Both the position numbers and the translations under genes were made by a program. DNA of 37,066 nt. Source: Butyrivibrio sp. (GTDB taxonomy: Bacteria; Bacillota; Clostridia; Lachnospirales; Lachnospiraceae). The notes below the pieces were generated by a model that saw nothing but the letters and a program-made list of their open reading frames with translations, did not search any database and was not told where the DNA came from. Where the stretch lies: NCBI GenBank assembly GCA_023664865.1, contig JAMPEU010000001.1, positions 107,955 to 145,020 on the forward strand, read 5' to 3'. Below, piece by piece: positions 1-8,804 of this stretch. Position 1 is the stretch's first letter; the number at the start of each line of letters is the position of its first letter.

Positions 1-20
1 GTGAAATAGGAGGAACAAAA

Positions 21-1727
21 ATGTTATTGACAGGTGCAGAAATTGTTGTGGAATGCTTAAAAGAGCAGAGCGTAGATACTGTTTTCGGATATCCGGGCGG
101 GACTATTCTGAATGTATATGACGCATTATATCAACATAGTAATGAAATAACGCATATACTTACGTCACATGAGCAGGGGGCTGCTCATGCCGCAGACGGA
201 TATGCACGCTCGACTGGAAAGGTTGGAGTCTGCATGGCTACCAGCGGTCCGGGCGCAACCAATCTGGTAACAGGTATAGCTACGGCATATATGGACTCGG
301 TTCCTATGGTGGCAATCACTTGTAACGTTAATCTGCCGCTTCTTGGCAAGGATTCTTTTCAGGAGGTAGATATTGCCGGCGTGACAATGCCGATTACCAA
401 GCACGGATATATCGTAAAAGATGTAAATATCCTTGCAGACACAATCCGTAAGGCTTTTGCGATTGCAAAAAGCGGAAGACCGGGGCCTGTGCTTGTGGAT
501 ATTACGAAAGATGTCACGGCAAATAAATGCGAATATACTAAAGTAAATGTTACCGGACAGGAAAACGAAACAGTGAGCGTCAAAACCAAATCCGCAAAGG
601 ATTTTGATACTGATATTGAAAAGGCGCTTGAACTGATAAAAGAGTCAAAGAAACCATATATATATGTGGGCGGCGGCGCGGTTATCTCCGGCGCATATGA
701 AGAAGTGCGGGAATTTGCCGCTAAGGTAGATGCCCCGGTATGCGATACCCTGATGGGCAAGGGCGTATTTGACGGACACGACAAACTCTATACAGGTATG
801 ATTGGTATGCACGGAACGAAAACTTCCAATTACGGAGTGAGCGAATGTGACCTTCTTATTGCGATGGGCGCAAGATTTTCAGACCGCGTTGTAGGCAACC
901 CTAAGAAATTTGCAGAGAATGCGAAGGTACTTCATATAGACATCGACGCGGCGGAGATAGATAAGAATATTCGCACGGACGTATCCGTAGTGGGAGATTT
1001 AAAGGAAACGCTTAAGAAACTCAATGCCGCGCTTGAGAAACAGGAGCATACGGAATGGATAGCTCATATCATGGAGCTTAAGGAAAAATATCCGCTTAAC
1101 TATGATTCCTCCGTGCTGTCCTGTCCTTATATAATGGAAGAGTTAGACAGGATTACTAAAGGTCAGGCGATTATCACTACGGATGTAGGCCAGCATCAGA
1201 TGTGGGCGGCGCAGTATTATAAATATTCCAGACCGCGTACATTCTTATCTTCCGGCGGACTCGGAACGATGGGCTACGGGCTTGGCGCATGTATAGGCGC
1301 GAAAGTTGGCAATCCTGATAAAATCTGCGTCAATATCGCGGGAGACGGCTGCTTTAGAATGAATATGAACGAGCTTGCGACTGCAAGCAGATATAATATT
1401 CCTATTATTCAGGTAGTTATCAATAATCACGTATTAGGCATGGTAAGACAGTGGCAGACATTATTCTATGACAAACGCTATTCGCAGACCGTGTTAAACG
1501 ATAAGGTTGATTTCTGCAAAGTGGCGGAAGGGCTTGGCTGCGAGGCTATAAGAGTCACAAAGAAAGAGGAAGTTGCACCCGCAATAGAAAAGGCTTTGTC
1601 ATTAAACGAACCCGTGCTTATAGACTGCATCATTCCGGAAGACGATAAGGTGTTCCCGATGGTTCCGGCAGGAGCGCCGATAAGCGAGGCTTTTGATGCG
1701 AAGGATTTGGCGGAGCGTGGGAAATAA
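21..1727 (+). CDS. ilvB: Acetolactate synthase large (catalytic) subunit
   Basis: Condenses two pyruvates to 2-acetolactate, or pyruvate and 2-oxobutyrate to 2-aceto-2-hydroxybutyrate, the first common step of branched-chain amino-acid synthesis; ThDP- and FAD-dependent and cytoplasmic. Seen: 568 residues, normal for the family. The N-terminal ThDP domain has GYPGGTILNVYDAL and the catalytic Glu51 in SHEQGAAHAADG. A central FAD-binding domain follows. The C-terminal domain has the ThDP/Mg motif starting GDGCFRMN and ending VVINN. An AGGAGG-type site lies just upstream of the ATG. No regulatory-subunit gene (ilvN) follows: the next 297 bp hold a palindromic repeat and the serC promoter. The start of any ilv operon lies outside the window. 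Other ThDP decarboxylases such as oxalyl-CoA decarboxylase or catabolic AlsS are less likely given the ilvB-like sequence throughout. Confidence 0.96.
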   Translation: MLLTGAEIVVECLKEQSVDTVFGYPGGTILNVYDALYQHSNEITHILTSHEQGAAHAADGYARSTGKVGVCMATSGPGATNLVTGIATAYMDSVPMVAITCNVNLPLLGKDSFQEVDIAGVTMPITKHGYIVKDVNILADTIRKAFAIAKSGRPGPVLVDITKDVTANKCEYTKVNVTGQENETVSVKTKSAKDFDTDIEKALELIKESKKPYIYVGGGAVISGAYEEVREFAAKVDAPVCDTLMGKGVFDGHDKLYTGMIGMHGTKTSNYGVSECDLLIAMGARFSDRVVGNPKKFAENAKVLHIDIDAAEIDKNIRTDVSVVGDLKETLKKLNAALEKQEHTEWIAHIMELKEKYPLNYDSSVLSCPYIMEELDRITKGQAIITTDVGQHQMWAAQYYKYSRPRTFLSSGGLGTMGYGLGACIGAKVGNPDKICVNIAGDGCFRMNMNELATASRYNIPIIQVVINNHVLGMVRQWQTLFYDKRYSQTVLNDKVDFCKVAEGLGCEAIRVTKKEEVAPAIEKALSLNEPVLIDCIIPEDDKVFPMVPAGAPISEAFDAKDLAERGK

Positions 1728-1733
1728 GTGAAT

Positions 1734-1903
1734 GCGGCATGGACTCATATGTTTCCACTTGAGGTACGCTCTCGCTCCGTGTAAAATCGCAGCGGTACTA
1801 AGTTCAAAAGCTAAAAAGCAGCTTTTTCACTAAAGTACAAGACCACTTGCAGTGGTCTGCGTTTTACAAGGACCTCAAGAGGAAGCATATGAGTTCATGC
1901 CAC
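1734..1903. repeat. Long palindromic repeat element, copy 1 (downstream of ilvB)
   Basis: Begins 7 bp after the ilvB stop. The terminal 23-bp arms (1734-1756 and 1881-1903) are inverted repeats matching at 20 of 23 positions; two of the three differences would be G-U wobble pairs in RNA. Inside lie CTTGAGG / CCTCAAG and TAAAATCGC / GCGTTTTA arms. The centre holds two extra hairpins: AAAAAGC-A-GCTTTTT (1813-1827) and AGACCACT-TGC-AGTGGTCT (1840-1858). The same element, shorter and inverted, lies after serA at 4348-4486. It resembles a miniature palindromic or REP/ERIC-like repeat and could also act as a transcript-end structure. I do not recognise a named family. Confidence 0.85.
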
Positions 1904-1944
1904 TATGCAACTGAGAATAGTAACAGATTAAAAAATTTAGAACC

Positions 1945-1973
1945 TTGACGAAATATAACAATAAATGTAAAAT
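1945..1973 (+). promoter_or_regulatory. Sigma-A type promoter of serC-serA
   Basis: TTGACG (1945-1950) and TAAAAT (1968-1973) are separated by exactly 17 bp, about 50 bp before the serC start. It lies after the palindromic repeat, so serC is probably transcribed independently of ilvB. Confidence 0.75.
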
Positions 1974-2024
1974 GTTTTGTGATTATATGGAAAATATAGT
2001 AATTCGTGACAGGAGGAAAGAAAA

Positions 2025-3107
2025 GTGTCCAGAGTATACAATTTTTCGGCAGGCCCGGCTGTTTTGCCTGAGGAAGTGTTAAAAGAAGCAGCGGCGGAGA
2101 TGTTAGACTATAACGGAAGCGGAATGTCCGTTATGGAAATGAGTCACCGTTCCAAAACATACGATAAGATTATAAAAGACGCGGAAGCGGATTTAAGAAC
2201 CTTATTAAATATTCCGGAGAACTATAAAGTTTTGTTTTTGCAGGGCGGAGCAAGCCTGATTTTTGCATCCGTACCTATGAATCTGATGAAAAACCGCAAG
2301 GCAGGCTATATCCTGACAGGACAGTGGGCGAAAAAAGCGTTTGCGGAAGCTAAGATTTATGGTGAAGCGGTGGAACTTGCCTCTTCCGCCGATAAGACAT
2401 TTTCATATATTCCCGACTGTTCGGACTTACCGATTACAGACGATATGGATTATGTTTATATTTGTGAGAATAATACGATTTACGGTACGAAGTACCACAC
2501 GCTCCCTGATACTAAGGGAAAAATCCTTGTTTCAGACGTTTCATCATGTTTCTTATCCGAACCGATGGACGTGACGAAATACGGCATGGTTTATGCAGGA
2601 GTGCAGAAAAACGTAGGCCCTGCCGGAACTCAGGTTGTCATTATCAGAGAAGACCTTTTGACGGATGACGTCCTGCCATGTACGCCTACCATGATGAAAT
2701 ATAAGGTTCATGCGGACAACGATTCATTATATAATACGCCGCCGTGCTATGGCATATACATCTGCGGCAAGGTGTTTAAGTGGCTGTTAAACAATGGCGG
2801 CTTAAGCGCAATGAAAGAGCTTAATGAGAAAAAGGCAAAAGTCCTGTATGACTTTCTGGATAAGAGCGTTCTTTTCAAAGGAACTGTCAGAAAAGAAGAC
2901 CGCTCGCTGATGAATGTGCCTTTTATTACGGGCAATGATGAGAAGGATGCAGCTTTCATAAAAGAGGCGACGGCGGCAGGGTTCATCAACTTAAAAGGAC
3001 ACCGCAGCGTAGGCGGCATGCGCGCAAGCATATACAACGCGATGCCGATTGAAGGCGTGGAGAAGTTAGTCGCATTTATGGAAGAGTTTGAAAAGAAAAA
3101 CAGCTAA
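2025..3107 (+). CDS. serC: Phosphoserine aminotransferase
   Basis: PLP-dependent transfer of amino groups between glutamate and 3-phosphohydroxypyruvate, the second step of serine synthesis (it can also serve pyridoxine synthesis). Seen: 360 residues, the usual length. The N-terminus YNFSAGPAVLPEEVL is diagnostic of SerC; QGGASLIFASVPMNL follows, and the PLP-binding lysine is Lys195 in YAGVQKNVGPAG. The C-terminal GHRSVGGMRASIYNAMP is also typical. The start is GTG at 2025, chosen because AGGAGG (2011-2016) lies 8 nt upstream and the conserved N-terminus begins there. serA follows after 59 bp on the same strand, giving a serC-serA operon that lacks serB. Confidence 0.97.
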   Translation: MSRVYNFSAGPAVLPEEVLKEAAAEMLDYNGSGMSVMEMSHRSKTYDKIIKDAEADLRTLLNIPENYKVLFLQGGASLIFASVPMNLMKNRKAGYILTGQWAKKAFAEAKIYGEAVELASSADKTFSYIPDCSDLPITDDMDYVYICENNTIYGTKYHTLPDTKGKILVSDVSSCFLSEPMDVTKYGMVYAGVQKNVGPAGTQVVIIREDLLTDDVLPCTPTMMKYKVHADNDSLYNTPPCYGIYICGKVFKWLLNNGGLSAMKELNEKKAKVLYDFLDKSVLFKGTVRKEDRSLMNVPFITGNDEKDAAFIKEATAAGFINLKGHRSVGGMRASIYNAMPIEGVEKLVAFMEEFEKKNS

Positions 3108-3166
3108 TAACTGTAAAGGAACTGAACAGTTACAACAGCTAAACAGGAAAGGGACAGGAAAATTAA

Positions 3167-4330
3167 ATGTTTAAATATTATTGTTTAAATCCCATCTCAA
3201 AAGTGGGAACCGAGAAATTCAGCGCGCAGTATGAGAAGACGGAAGATATAAACGAGGCGGAAGGAATCTTAGTAAGAAGCGCGTCCATGCACGAAATGGA
3301 GATGCCAAAGAACCTTCTTGCCGTAGCAAGGGCAGGCGCGGGCGTTAATAATATTCCGATAGATAAGTGCGCAGAGCAGGGAATCGTCGTATTTAATACT
3401 CCGGGGGCTAATGCGAACGGTGTAAAAGAGCTGGTAATCGCCGGTATGCTGCTGGCGTCAAGAGACGTGGTAGGCGGTATTAAGTGGGTGTCCGAAAATA
3501 AAGACGATGCAGACATATCAAAGACGGCGGAGAAAGCAAAGAAAAACTTCGCAGGAACAGAAGTTCAGGATAAAAAGCTGGGAATCATCGGACTTGGAGC
3601 TATCGGCGTAAAGGTTGCCAACGTAGCGAAACATCTTGGTATGGAAGTATACGGATATGATCCGTATGTTTCGGTAGATGCAGCGTGGAACTTAAGCCGT
3701 GACGTAAAACATGTGCTGAATGTTGATGAGATATACGAAAGCTGCGATATCATTACCATTCATGTGCCGCTTATGGACGCAACGAAGGGCATGATAAATA
3801 AGGACGCCATCGATAAGATGAAAGACGGAGTAATCCTGCTTAATTTTGCAAGGGATCTTCTTGTAGACGAGAAAGCCGTGCTTGACGGTATAAAAGTTGG
3901 AAAGATACGCAAATATGTAACTGATTTCCCTAACGCTACAACAGCGGGGCAGGATGGCTGTATCGTAATTCCACATCTTGGAGCATCTACGGAAGAATCC
4001 GAAGATAACTGCGCTAAAATGGCGGTTAAGCAGATGATGGATTACCTTGAGAACGGTAATATTGTCAACAGCGTCAACTATCCGAAATGTGATATGGGAG
4101 TATGCGACCAGGCAGGACGTATTGCGATTTTCCATAAGAATATCGCCAATATGATTACGAAATTTACGGCATGTTTTGGAGATAACAGCATCAATATCAC
4201 CAATATGATGAATAAATCCAAAGGGGAAGTTGCTTATACCATGATGGATATAGAAGTTCCTGCGTCTGAGGAGATAATCAAGAAGCTTGCGTCTATTGAA
4301 GGTGTGTTCCGCGTGAGGGTTATTAAATAA
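3167..4330 (+). CDS. serA: D-3-phosphoglycerate dehydrogenase
   Basis: Oxidises 3-phosphoglycerate to 3-phosphohydroxypyruvate with NAD+, the first and usually serine-controlled step of serine synthesis. Seen: 387 residues, the short type with a C-terminal ACT-like segment (about 318-387). The Rossmann motif GIIGLGAIGVKVANVAKHLG lies at about 140-160; the catalytic Arg229 is in NFARDLLVDE and His270 in IPHLGASTEESEDN. The usual ARG triplet of the family reads ARD here, a minor variant. It is downstream of serC with a purine-rich ribosome site (AGGAAAGGGACAGG). Eighteen bp after the stop begins the second palindromic repeat, which may form the end of the transcript. Feedback by serine through the ACT segment is a family inference. 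Confidence 0.95.
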   Translation: MFKYYCLNPISKVGTEKFSAQYEKTEDINEAEGILVRSASMHEMEMPKNLLAVARAGAGVNNIPIDKCAEQGIVVFNTPGANANGVKELVIAGMLLASRDVVGGIKWVSENKDDADISKTAEKAKKNFAGTEVQDKKLGIIGLGAIGVKVANVAKHLGMEVYGYDPYVSVDAAWNLSRDVKHVLNVDEIYESCDIITIHVPLMDATKGMINKDAIDKMKDGVILLNFARDLLVDEKAVLDGIKVGKIRKYVTDFPNATTAGQDGCIVIPHLGASTEESEDNCAKMAVKQMMDYLENGNIVNSVNYPKCDMGVCDQAGRIAIFHKNIANMITKFTACFGDNSINITNMMNKSKGEVAYTMMDIEVPASEEIIKKLASIEGVFRVRVIK

Positions 4331-4347
4331 GTTAATATGTAATGGTT

Positions 4348-4486
4348 GCGGAATGGACTCATATGTTTCCTCTTGAGGGCCTTGGAAAACGCCGGTACTT
4401 AGCGAGGTATTTTCGAGCTTAGTACCGCTGCGATTTTCCACGGAACGAGAGTGTGCCTCAAGTGGAAACATATGAGTCCATTCCGC
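4348..4486. repeat. Long palindromic repeat element, copy 2 (downstream of serA)
   Basis: 139 bp with perfect 23-bp terminal inverted repeats (4348-4370 and 4464-4486). Further inward pairs are CTTGAGG/CCTCAAG, GGAAAA/TTTTCC and CGGTACT/AGTACCG, so the whole unit can fold as one long, slightly imperfect hairpin. Its reverse complement aligns with copy 1 over both outer thirds, including the asymmetric CTCTCG-TTCCGTG segment, so the copies have opposite orientation. Copy 1 is 31 bp longer, all in the centre. No reading frame is conserved between copies, which supports a non-coding repeat. Confidence 0.88.
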
Positions 4487-4512
4487 TAAACAACTATGAA
4501 TATTAACTATTT

Positions 4513-4767
4513 TCATACCAAACCGCTGTCACGCAATTCCGATTGAAACTGTTCTTCCGCTTTAACGGCGACTTCGCTTGCAAGGTCCATATAAAGAATG
4601 AACACATCTTCAAGCGACATATTCTTTTCTTTCGCAATTTCTTTCATGACTGGCTTTAACGCTTCAAGCTGGGAAGAAATCGGCGTTTTCTGTGGATCAA
4701 TATCGCCCAGCGTCTTTTCGGCATAATCATTGATTTTATGAAGAATTTCTGCATTTTCCGCTGTCAT
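4513..4767 (-). CDS. Small conserved-looking protein of unknown function (84 aa)
   Basis: Transcribed against its neighbours between serA and the DUF1015 gene. The start ATG (4765-4767) has AAGGAAG eight bases upstream; a longer reading to 4812 has no ribosome site and is not favoured. The product is acidic and wholly helical in appearance (MTAENAEILHKINDYAEKTL...), without membrane segment, signal peptide or cysteine motif. The leader (about 4815-4850) contains an inverted pair GCAGG...CCTGC that could fold. I do not recognise a family. Codon use and the good start signal favour a real gene. Confidence 0.65.
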   Translation of the reverse strand: MTAENAEILHKINDYAEKTLGDIDPQKTPISSQLEALKPVMKEIAKEKNMSLEDVFILYMDLASEVAVKAEEQFQSELRDSGLV

Positions 4768-4896
4768 ACATACACTTCCTTTTCCATGAATATTATATAT
4801 TGCTTGCAACAATCAGCCCGCAGGGGGAAACATATTTGTTCCTGCTGAGTGTGGGTTGAATTATTACTGTTACTTTGCTATTTTAGCACCAGACGC

Positions 4897-4925
4897 TTGT
4901 GTTAAACAAGTATTTTTGATAAAAT
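4897..4925 (+). promoter_or_regulatory. Probable promoter of the DUF1015 gene
   Basis: TTGTGT (4897-4902), 17 bp spacer, TAAAAT (4920-4925), 34 bp before the start codon. The -10 box is good and the -35 box moderate. Confidence 0.5.
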
Positions 4926-4958
4926 ATAATATATTTATGATTTAATAGGAGAGAGATA

Positions 4959-6200
4959 ATGGCAGACATAATTCCGTTTAAGGCGCTTAGACCGCGTGAG
5001 GATTTAGTGGAAAAAATTGCCGCGCTTCCATACGACGTATATAGCAGGGAAGAGGCAAGAAGAAAAGTAGAAGGGGATTTTTATTCATTCTTAAGGATAG
5101 ACAGGGCGGAGACACAGTTTCCGGAAGATTATGATATGTATGCGCCGGAGGTTTATGAGAAGGCGCATGATATACTCTGGGACATGGTAAGCAGGGGAGA
5201 GTTTGTCAGGGAGAAAAATGACGCTTATTATGTATATGAGCTTGTAATGAACGGCAGGTCACAGACGGGGATTGCGGCATGTGCGTCTGTGGACGATTAT
5301 GAGAATCAGGTAATCAAGAAACATGAGAATACAAGGGCGGATAAGGAAGCCGACAGAATACGCCATGTGGATATCTGCAATGCGCAGACAGGTCCGATTT
5401 TCCTTGCCTACAGGCAGAGGCAGGATATTAATGAACAGATAGAGAAAGCTAAGAAAAGAAAGCCTTTATATGATTTTAGGGCGGACGACGGCGTTATACA
5501 CAGGGTATGGGTTATAGATGATGTGGATTCGGTACGCGCCATCAAAGAAGGTTTTGCACAGGTGGATTCCGTATATATTGCAGACGGCCATCATAGGTGC
5601 GCCTCGGCTGTAAGGGTATCTCAAATGCGCAGAGAGCAGAACCCCGATTATGACGGAAGCGAAGCCTTCAATTATTTTCTTTCCGTGCTGTTTCCTGATG
5701 AACAATTGTTTATAATGGATTATAACAGGGTAGTCAAATCCTTGAACGGATATACAGAAGAAGAATTTTTAATAAAGACAGGCGAGATTTTTGCCGTACA
5801 GGAAATGGGAAAAGAGGCATATCGTCCGAAGAAAAAGGGCGAAATCGGCATGTATCTGAAAGACACATGGTATAAGCTTTCCATAAAAGAGGAGATGCTT
5901 ATGGGAGAGCCGGTAGAGGATTTGGATGTGGCTATATTACAGAAATATTTGTTAAATCCTGTACTGGGAATTCTGGATCCCAAGGTTGATAAAAGAATAG
6001 ACTTTGTCGGAGGAATCAGGGGGCTTGACGAACTTGAAAGAAGGGTAAAAACAGACTGTAAGGCGGCGTTTGCAATGTATCCGACCGATATCCATGAATT
6101 ATTTGCGGTTTCCGATGCAGGTAAGCTGATGCCGCCCAAATCGACATGGTTTGAACCTAAGCTTCGCAGCGGTATATTCATACATTCTTTGGAAGGCTAG
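4959..6200 (+). CDS. DUF1015 family protein (COG4198-like)
   Basis: 413 residues beginning MADIIPFKALRPREDLVEKI, with the family's characteristic early PYDVYSREEAR and FLRIDRAE segments. The central ADGHHRCASA and the C-terminal FVGG/AFAMYPT regions are also family-like. The biochemical role of DUF1015 proteins is not established. The HHR-containing core suggests an enzyme or nucleotide-binding protein, but this is only inference. Association with serA/serC is common in Clostridia as far as I recall, and here it lies just downstream of serC-serA, separated by a repeat and a divergent small gene. It has its own ribosome site (AGGAGAGA) and probable promoter. No signal peptide or membrane helix is visible. 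Confidence 0.85.
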   Translation: MADIIPFKALRPREDLVEKIAALPYDVYSREEARRKVEGDFYSFLRIDRAETQFPEDYDMYAPEVYEKAHDILWDMVSRGEFVREKNDAYYVYELVMNGRSQTGIAACASVDDYENQVIKKHENTRADKEADRIRHVDICNAQTGPIFLAYRQRQDINEQIEKAKKRKPLYDFRADDGVIHRVWVIDDVDSVRAIKEGFAQVDSVYIADGHHRCASAVRVSQMRREQNPDYDGSEAFNYFLSVLFPDEQLFIMDYNRVVKSLNGYTEEEFLIKTGEIFAVQEMGKEAYRPKKKGEIGMYLKDTWYKLSIKEEMLMGEPVEDLDVAILQKYLLNPVLGILDPKVDKRIDFVGGIRGLDELERRVKTDCKAAFAMYPTDIHELFAVSDAGKLMPPKSTWFEPKLRSGIFIHSLEG

Positions 6201-6320
6201 AATAATGGCATATTCATATTACTGGTAAATGTGTAGGGCTGGTTAAATTGGATTATGGCGGAAGATATAAATAATATGGTGCGGCAAGACTGCATCAGGT
6301 GACGGAAGGAGCATAAAATT

Positions 6321-8804
6321 ATGAATAAGAGACTCTATAAATTGATGAACTGGGCTGAAATTGAGGGAGTTATTTATTCCGAATCGGATAATCCGCATAG
6401 CATATTGGGAGCGCATGCAAGCGGCAGCAATATCCTGATTCAGGCGTTTATACCCGGAGCAAAAAGCGTCCGTGTCCAGCCTGATACAGGTGATAAAAGC
6501 TATCCGATGGAATGCGTGGACGAAGAGGGATTTTATGCAGTATTGATTCCTTCAAAGAATATGTTTGCATATGACTATATCGTAGAGTATGAAGACGGCA
6601 CGCTTAAAAAGATAAAGGACGCATACAACTTTAAACCGCAGATTAGCAAACAAGATACTGATAAATTTAACGCGGGAATACACTACACTATTTATGATAA
6701 GCTCGGAGCGCACCCGATGGAAATAGACGGCGTGAAAGGCGTATATTTTGCGGTCTGGGCGCCGGATGTAGTCCGTGTCAGCACGGTAGGGGATTTCAAC
6801 GGCTGGGACGGCAGGGTGCATCAGATGAGGAGGCTTGGTGACTCCGGCATTTTTGAGATTTTTATCCCCGGAGTAAAGGAAGGCGACTGCTATAAGTTTG
6901 AACTGAAAGCTAAAGGCGGGCTTACCTATCTGAAAGCGGATCCTTATGCTTTTGGACAGCAGCTCCGTCCTGACACTGCGTCTATTGTCAGGGATTTACG
7001 CGGGTTTGACTGGAAAGACGGAAAATGGCTGAAAAAGCGTAAAGATGCTCAGGCTGTAAATGCGCCTATCAGCATTTACGAGCTGTATCTCGGTTCTTTT
7101 GCCAAACCGGAGGCGGAGGGCGAAAATCCATATATGAATTACAGGGAGCTTGCGCCCAAGATTATTGAATATGTAAAAAAAATGAATTATACGCATATAG
7201 AGCTTATGCCGGTTATGGAACATCCTTTGGATAATTCATGGGGATATCAGGTGATAGGCTACTATGCTCCGACTTCGCGCTATGGCACGGCGGAAGACTT
7301 TATGTACTTTATGAACGAAATGCACAAGGCTGATATCGGCGTAATCCTTGATTGGGTGCCTGCACATTTTCCTCGTGATACCCACGGACTTTCCAATTTC
7401 GACGGCACATGCCTGTATGAACATGCAGATCCCCGCCAGGGCAGCCATCCGCATTGGGGGACGCTTATCTATAATTACGGAAGGCCTGAGGTGCGCAATT
7501 ACCTGATTGCCAATGCGCTGTACTGGGTAGAGCAGTACCATGCGGACGGCATCAGAATGGATGCGGTAGCCTCTATGTTATATCTTGACTATGGAAAGAG
7601 CGACGGACAGTGGGTGGCGAATATCTACGGCGGCAACGAAAATCTGGAAGCGGTAGAGTTCCTTAAACATCTCAATTCCGTGATGAAAAAGAGAAATGAC
7701 AGCGTTCTTATGATTGCCGAAGAATCGACGGCGTGGCCTAAGGTGACGGGAGATTTGAATGACGACGGACTTGGCTTTGACTTAAAGTGGAACATGGGAT
7801 TTATGAACGATTATTTAAGCTATATCAAGAATGATCCGTATTTCCGTTCAGGCTGCCATAATAACCTGACATTCAGTATGATATATGCGTACAGCGAGAA
7901 TTTTGTGCTGGTATTTTCGCATGATGAGGTTGTGCATGGGAAGGCAACCATGCTTGGAAAGATGCCGGGTGAAAATAAGGATAAGTTTGCTAACTTACGT
8001 CTGACTTATGCGTATCTTATGACGCATCCGGGCAAAAAACTCTTGTTCATGGGACAGGATATCGGGGAATTCGACGAATGGAACGAAGAACGCGCAGTAG
8101 AGTGGGAGCTTTTGGAGTATCCTGAGCATAAAAAACTGAATAAACTGATGGCGGATTTGAATAAACTGTATACCACGCTGCCCGCCATGTATAAGAAAGA
8201 CGATTCGTGGGAGGGCTTTGAGTGGATTAACTGCATAACGCCGCAGGAATGTATGCTTTCATATATGCGTAAGGCGGATAAGGAAAAGGATACCCTGGTT
8301 GTGGTTGCCAATTTTGCCAATGCAAAACAGGACTTTACGGTGGGAGTGCCTTATGAGGGCAAATATAAAGAAATCCTCAATACAGATGCAACCGCTTATG
8401 GCGGCAGCGGAACTATAAATTCCAAAGAAAAGCATACCATCGATAAAGAATGGGACGGAAAGCCCTATGCGATTGAAGTGGTGAGCGCACCTTTATCATT
8501 GAGTATTTTTGAGTATATTCCTTATACTGCGGAAGAAAAAGACGCCATAGACAAGGCAAAAGCCGAGGCTATCCGCAAAGCGAAAGAAGAGCAGGAAAAA
8601 CGTGAAGCCACGGAGGCGGCAAGAATCACGGCGATGGAAGCCGAAGAGGCTAAGGCGGCGGCAAAAAGAGCCATGCAGGAAGCCGAGGAAAAGGTCAAAG
8701 CGGCAAACGCGGCGGCGGAGCGGCTTAAGAAGATAACGGAGAAGGAAAAGGCTGCTAAGGCTAAAAAGAATACAAAAGCAACAAAAGAAATAGGAATTAG
8801 ATGA
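6321..8804 (+). CDS. glgB: 1,4-alpha-glucan branching enzyme with charged C-terminal tail
   Basis: Transfers alpha-1,4 glucan chains to O-6 positions to branch glycogen; GH13 family, cytoplasmic. Seen: an N-terminal CBM48-like region (FAVWAPDVVRVSTVGDFNGW), then a TIM barrel with nucleophile Asp414 (DGIRMDAVASMLYLDYG), acid/base Glu467 (IAEESTAWP) and Asp535 (FSHDEVVHGK), at spacing like the E. coli enzyme. A C-terminal beta domain ends near IFEYIPY (about residue 735). Odd: residues 736-827 form a roughly 92-residue Ala/Lys/Glu-rich, predicted helical or coiled-coil extension ending in a lysine-rich patch, absent from typical GlgB proteins of 620-770 residues. A strong GGAAGGAG site precedes the ATG. 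The gene overlaps mscS by 4 bp (ATGA), so the two are cotranslated. No other glycogen genes are nearby. Confidence 0.95.
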   Translation: MNKRLYKLMNWAEIEGVIYSESDNPHSILGAHASGSNILIQAFIPGAKSVRVQPDTGDKSYPMECVDEEGFYAVLIPSKNMFAYDYIVEYEDGTLKKIKDAYNFKPQISKQDTDKFNAGIHYTIYDKLGAHPMEIDGVKGVYFAVWAPDVVRVSTVGDFNGWDGRVHQMRRLGDSGIFEIFIPGVKEGDCYKFELKAKGGLTYLKADPYAFGQQLRPDTASIVRDLRGFDWKDGKWLKKRKDAQAVNAPISIYELYLGSFAKPEAEGENPYMNYRELAPKIIEYVKKMNYTHIELMPVMEHPLDNSWGYQVIGYYAPTSRYGTAEDFMYFMNEMHKADIGVILDWVPAHFPRDTHGLSNFDGTCLYEHADPRQGSHPHWGTLIYNYGRPEVRNYLIANALYWVEQYHADGIRMDAVASMLYLDYGKSDGQWVANIYGGNENLEAVEFLKHLNSVMKKRNDSVLMIAEESTAWPKVTGDLNDDGLGFDLKWNMGFMNDYLSYIKNDPYFRSGCHNNLTFSMIYAYSENFVLVFSHDEVVHGKATMLGKMPGENKDKFANLRLTYAYLMTHPGKKLLFMGQDIGEFDEWNEERAVEWELLEYPEHKKLNKLMADLNKLYTTLPAMYKKDDSWEGFEWINCITPQECMLSYMRKADKEKDTLVVVANFANAKQDFTVGVPYEGKYKEILNTDATAYGGSGTINSKEKHTIDKEWDGKPYAIEVVSAPLSLSIFEYIPYTAEEKDAIDKAKAEAIRKAKEEQEKREATEAARITAMEAEEAKAAAKRAMQEAEEKVKAANAAAERLKKITEKEKAAKAKKNTKATKEIGIR

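Noticed and set aside
1-20. T-box or leader peptide before ilvB
   Set aside because: Only 20 bases precede the gene in the window, so no leader can be judged.
3692-4516. Long open frame (274 codons) on the minus strand opposite serA
   Set aside because: It is the shadow of serA's codons and runs through the palindromic repeat; no ribosome site, and the protein has no recognisable motif.
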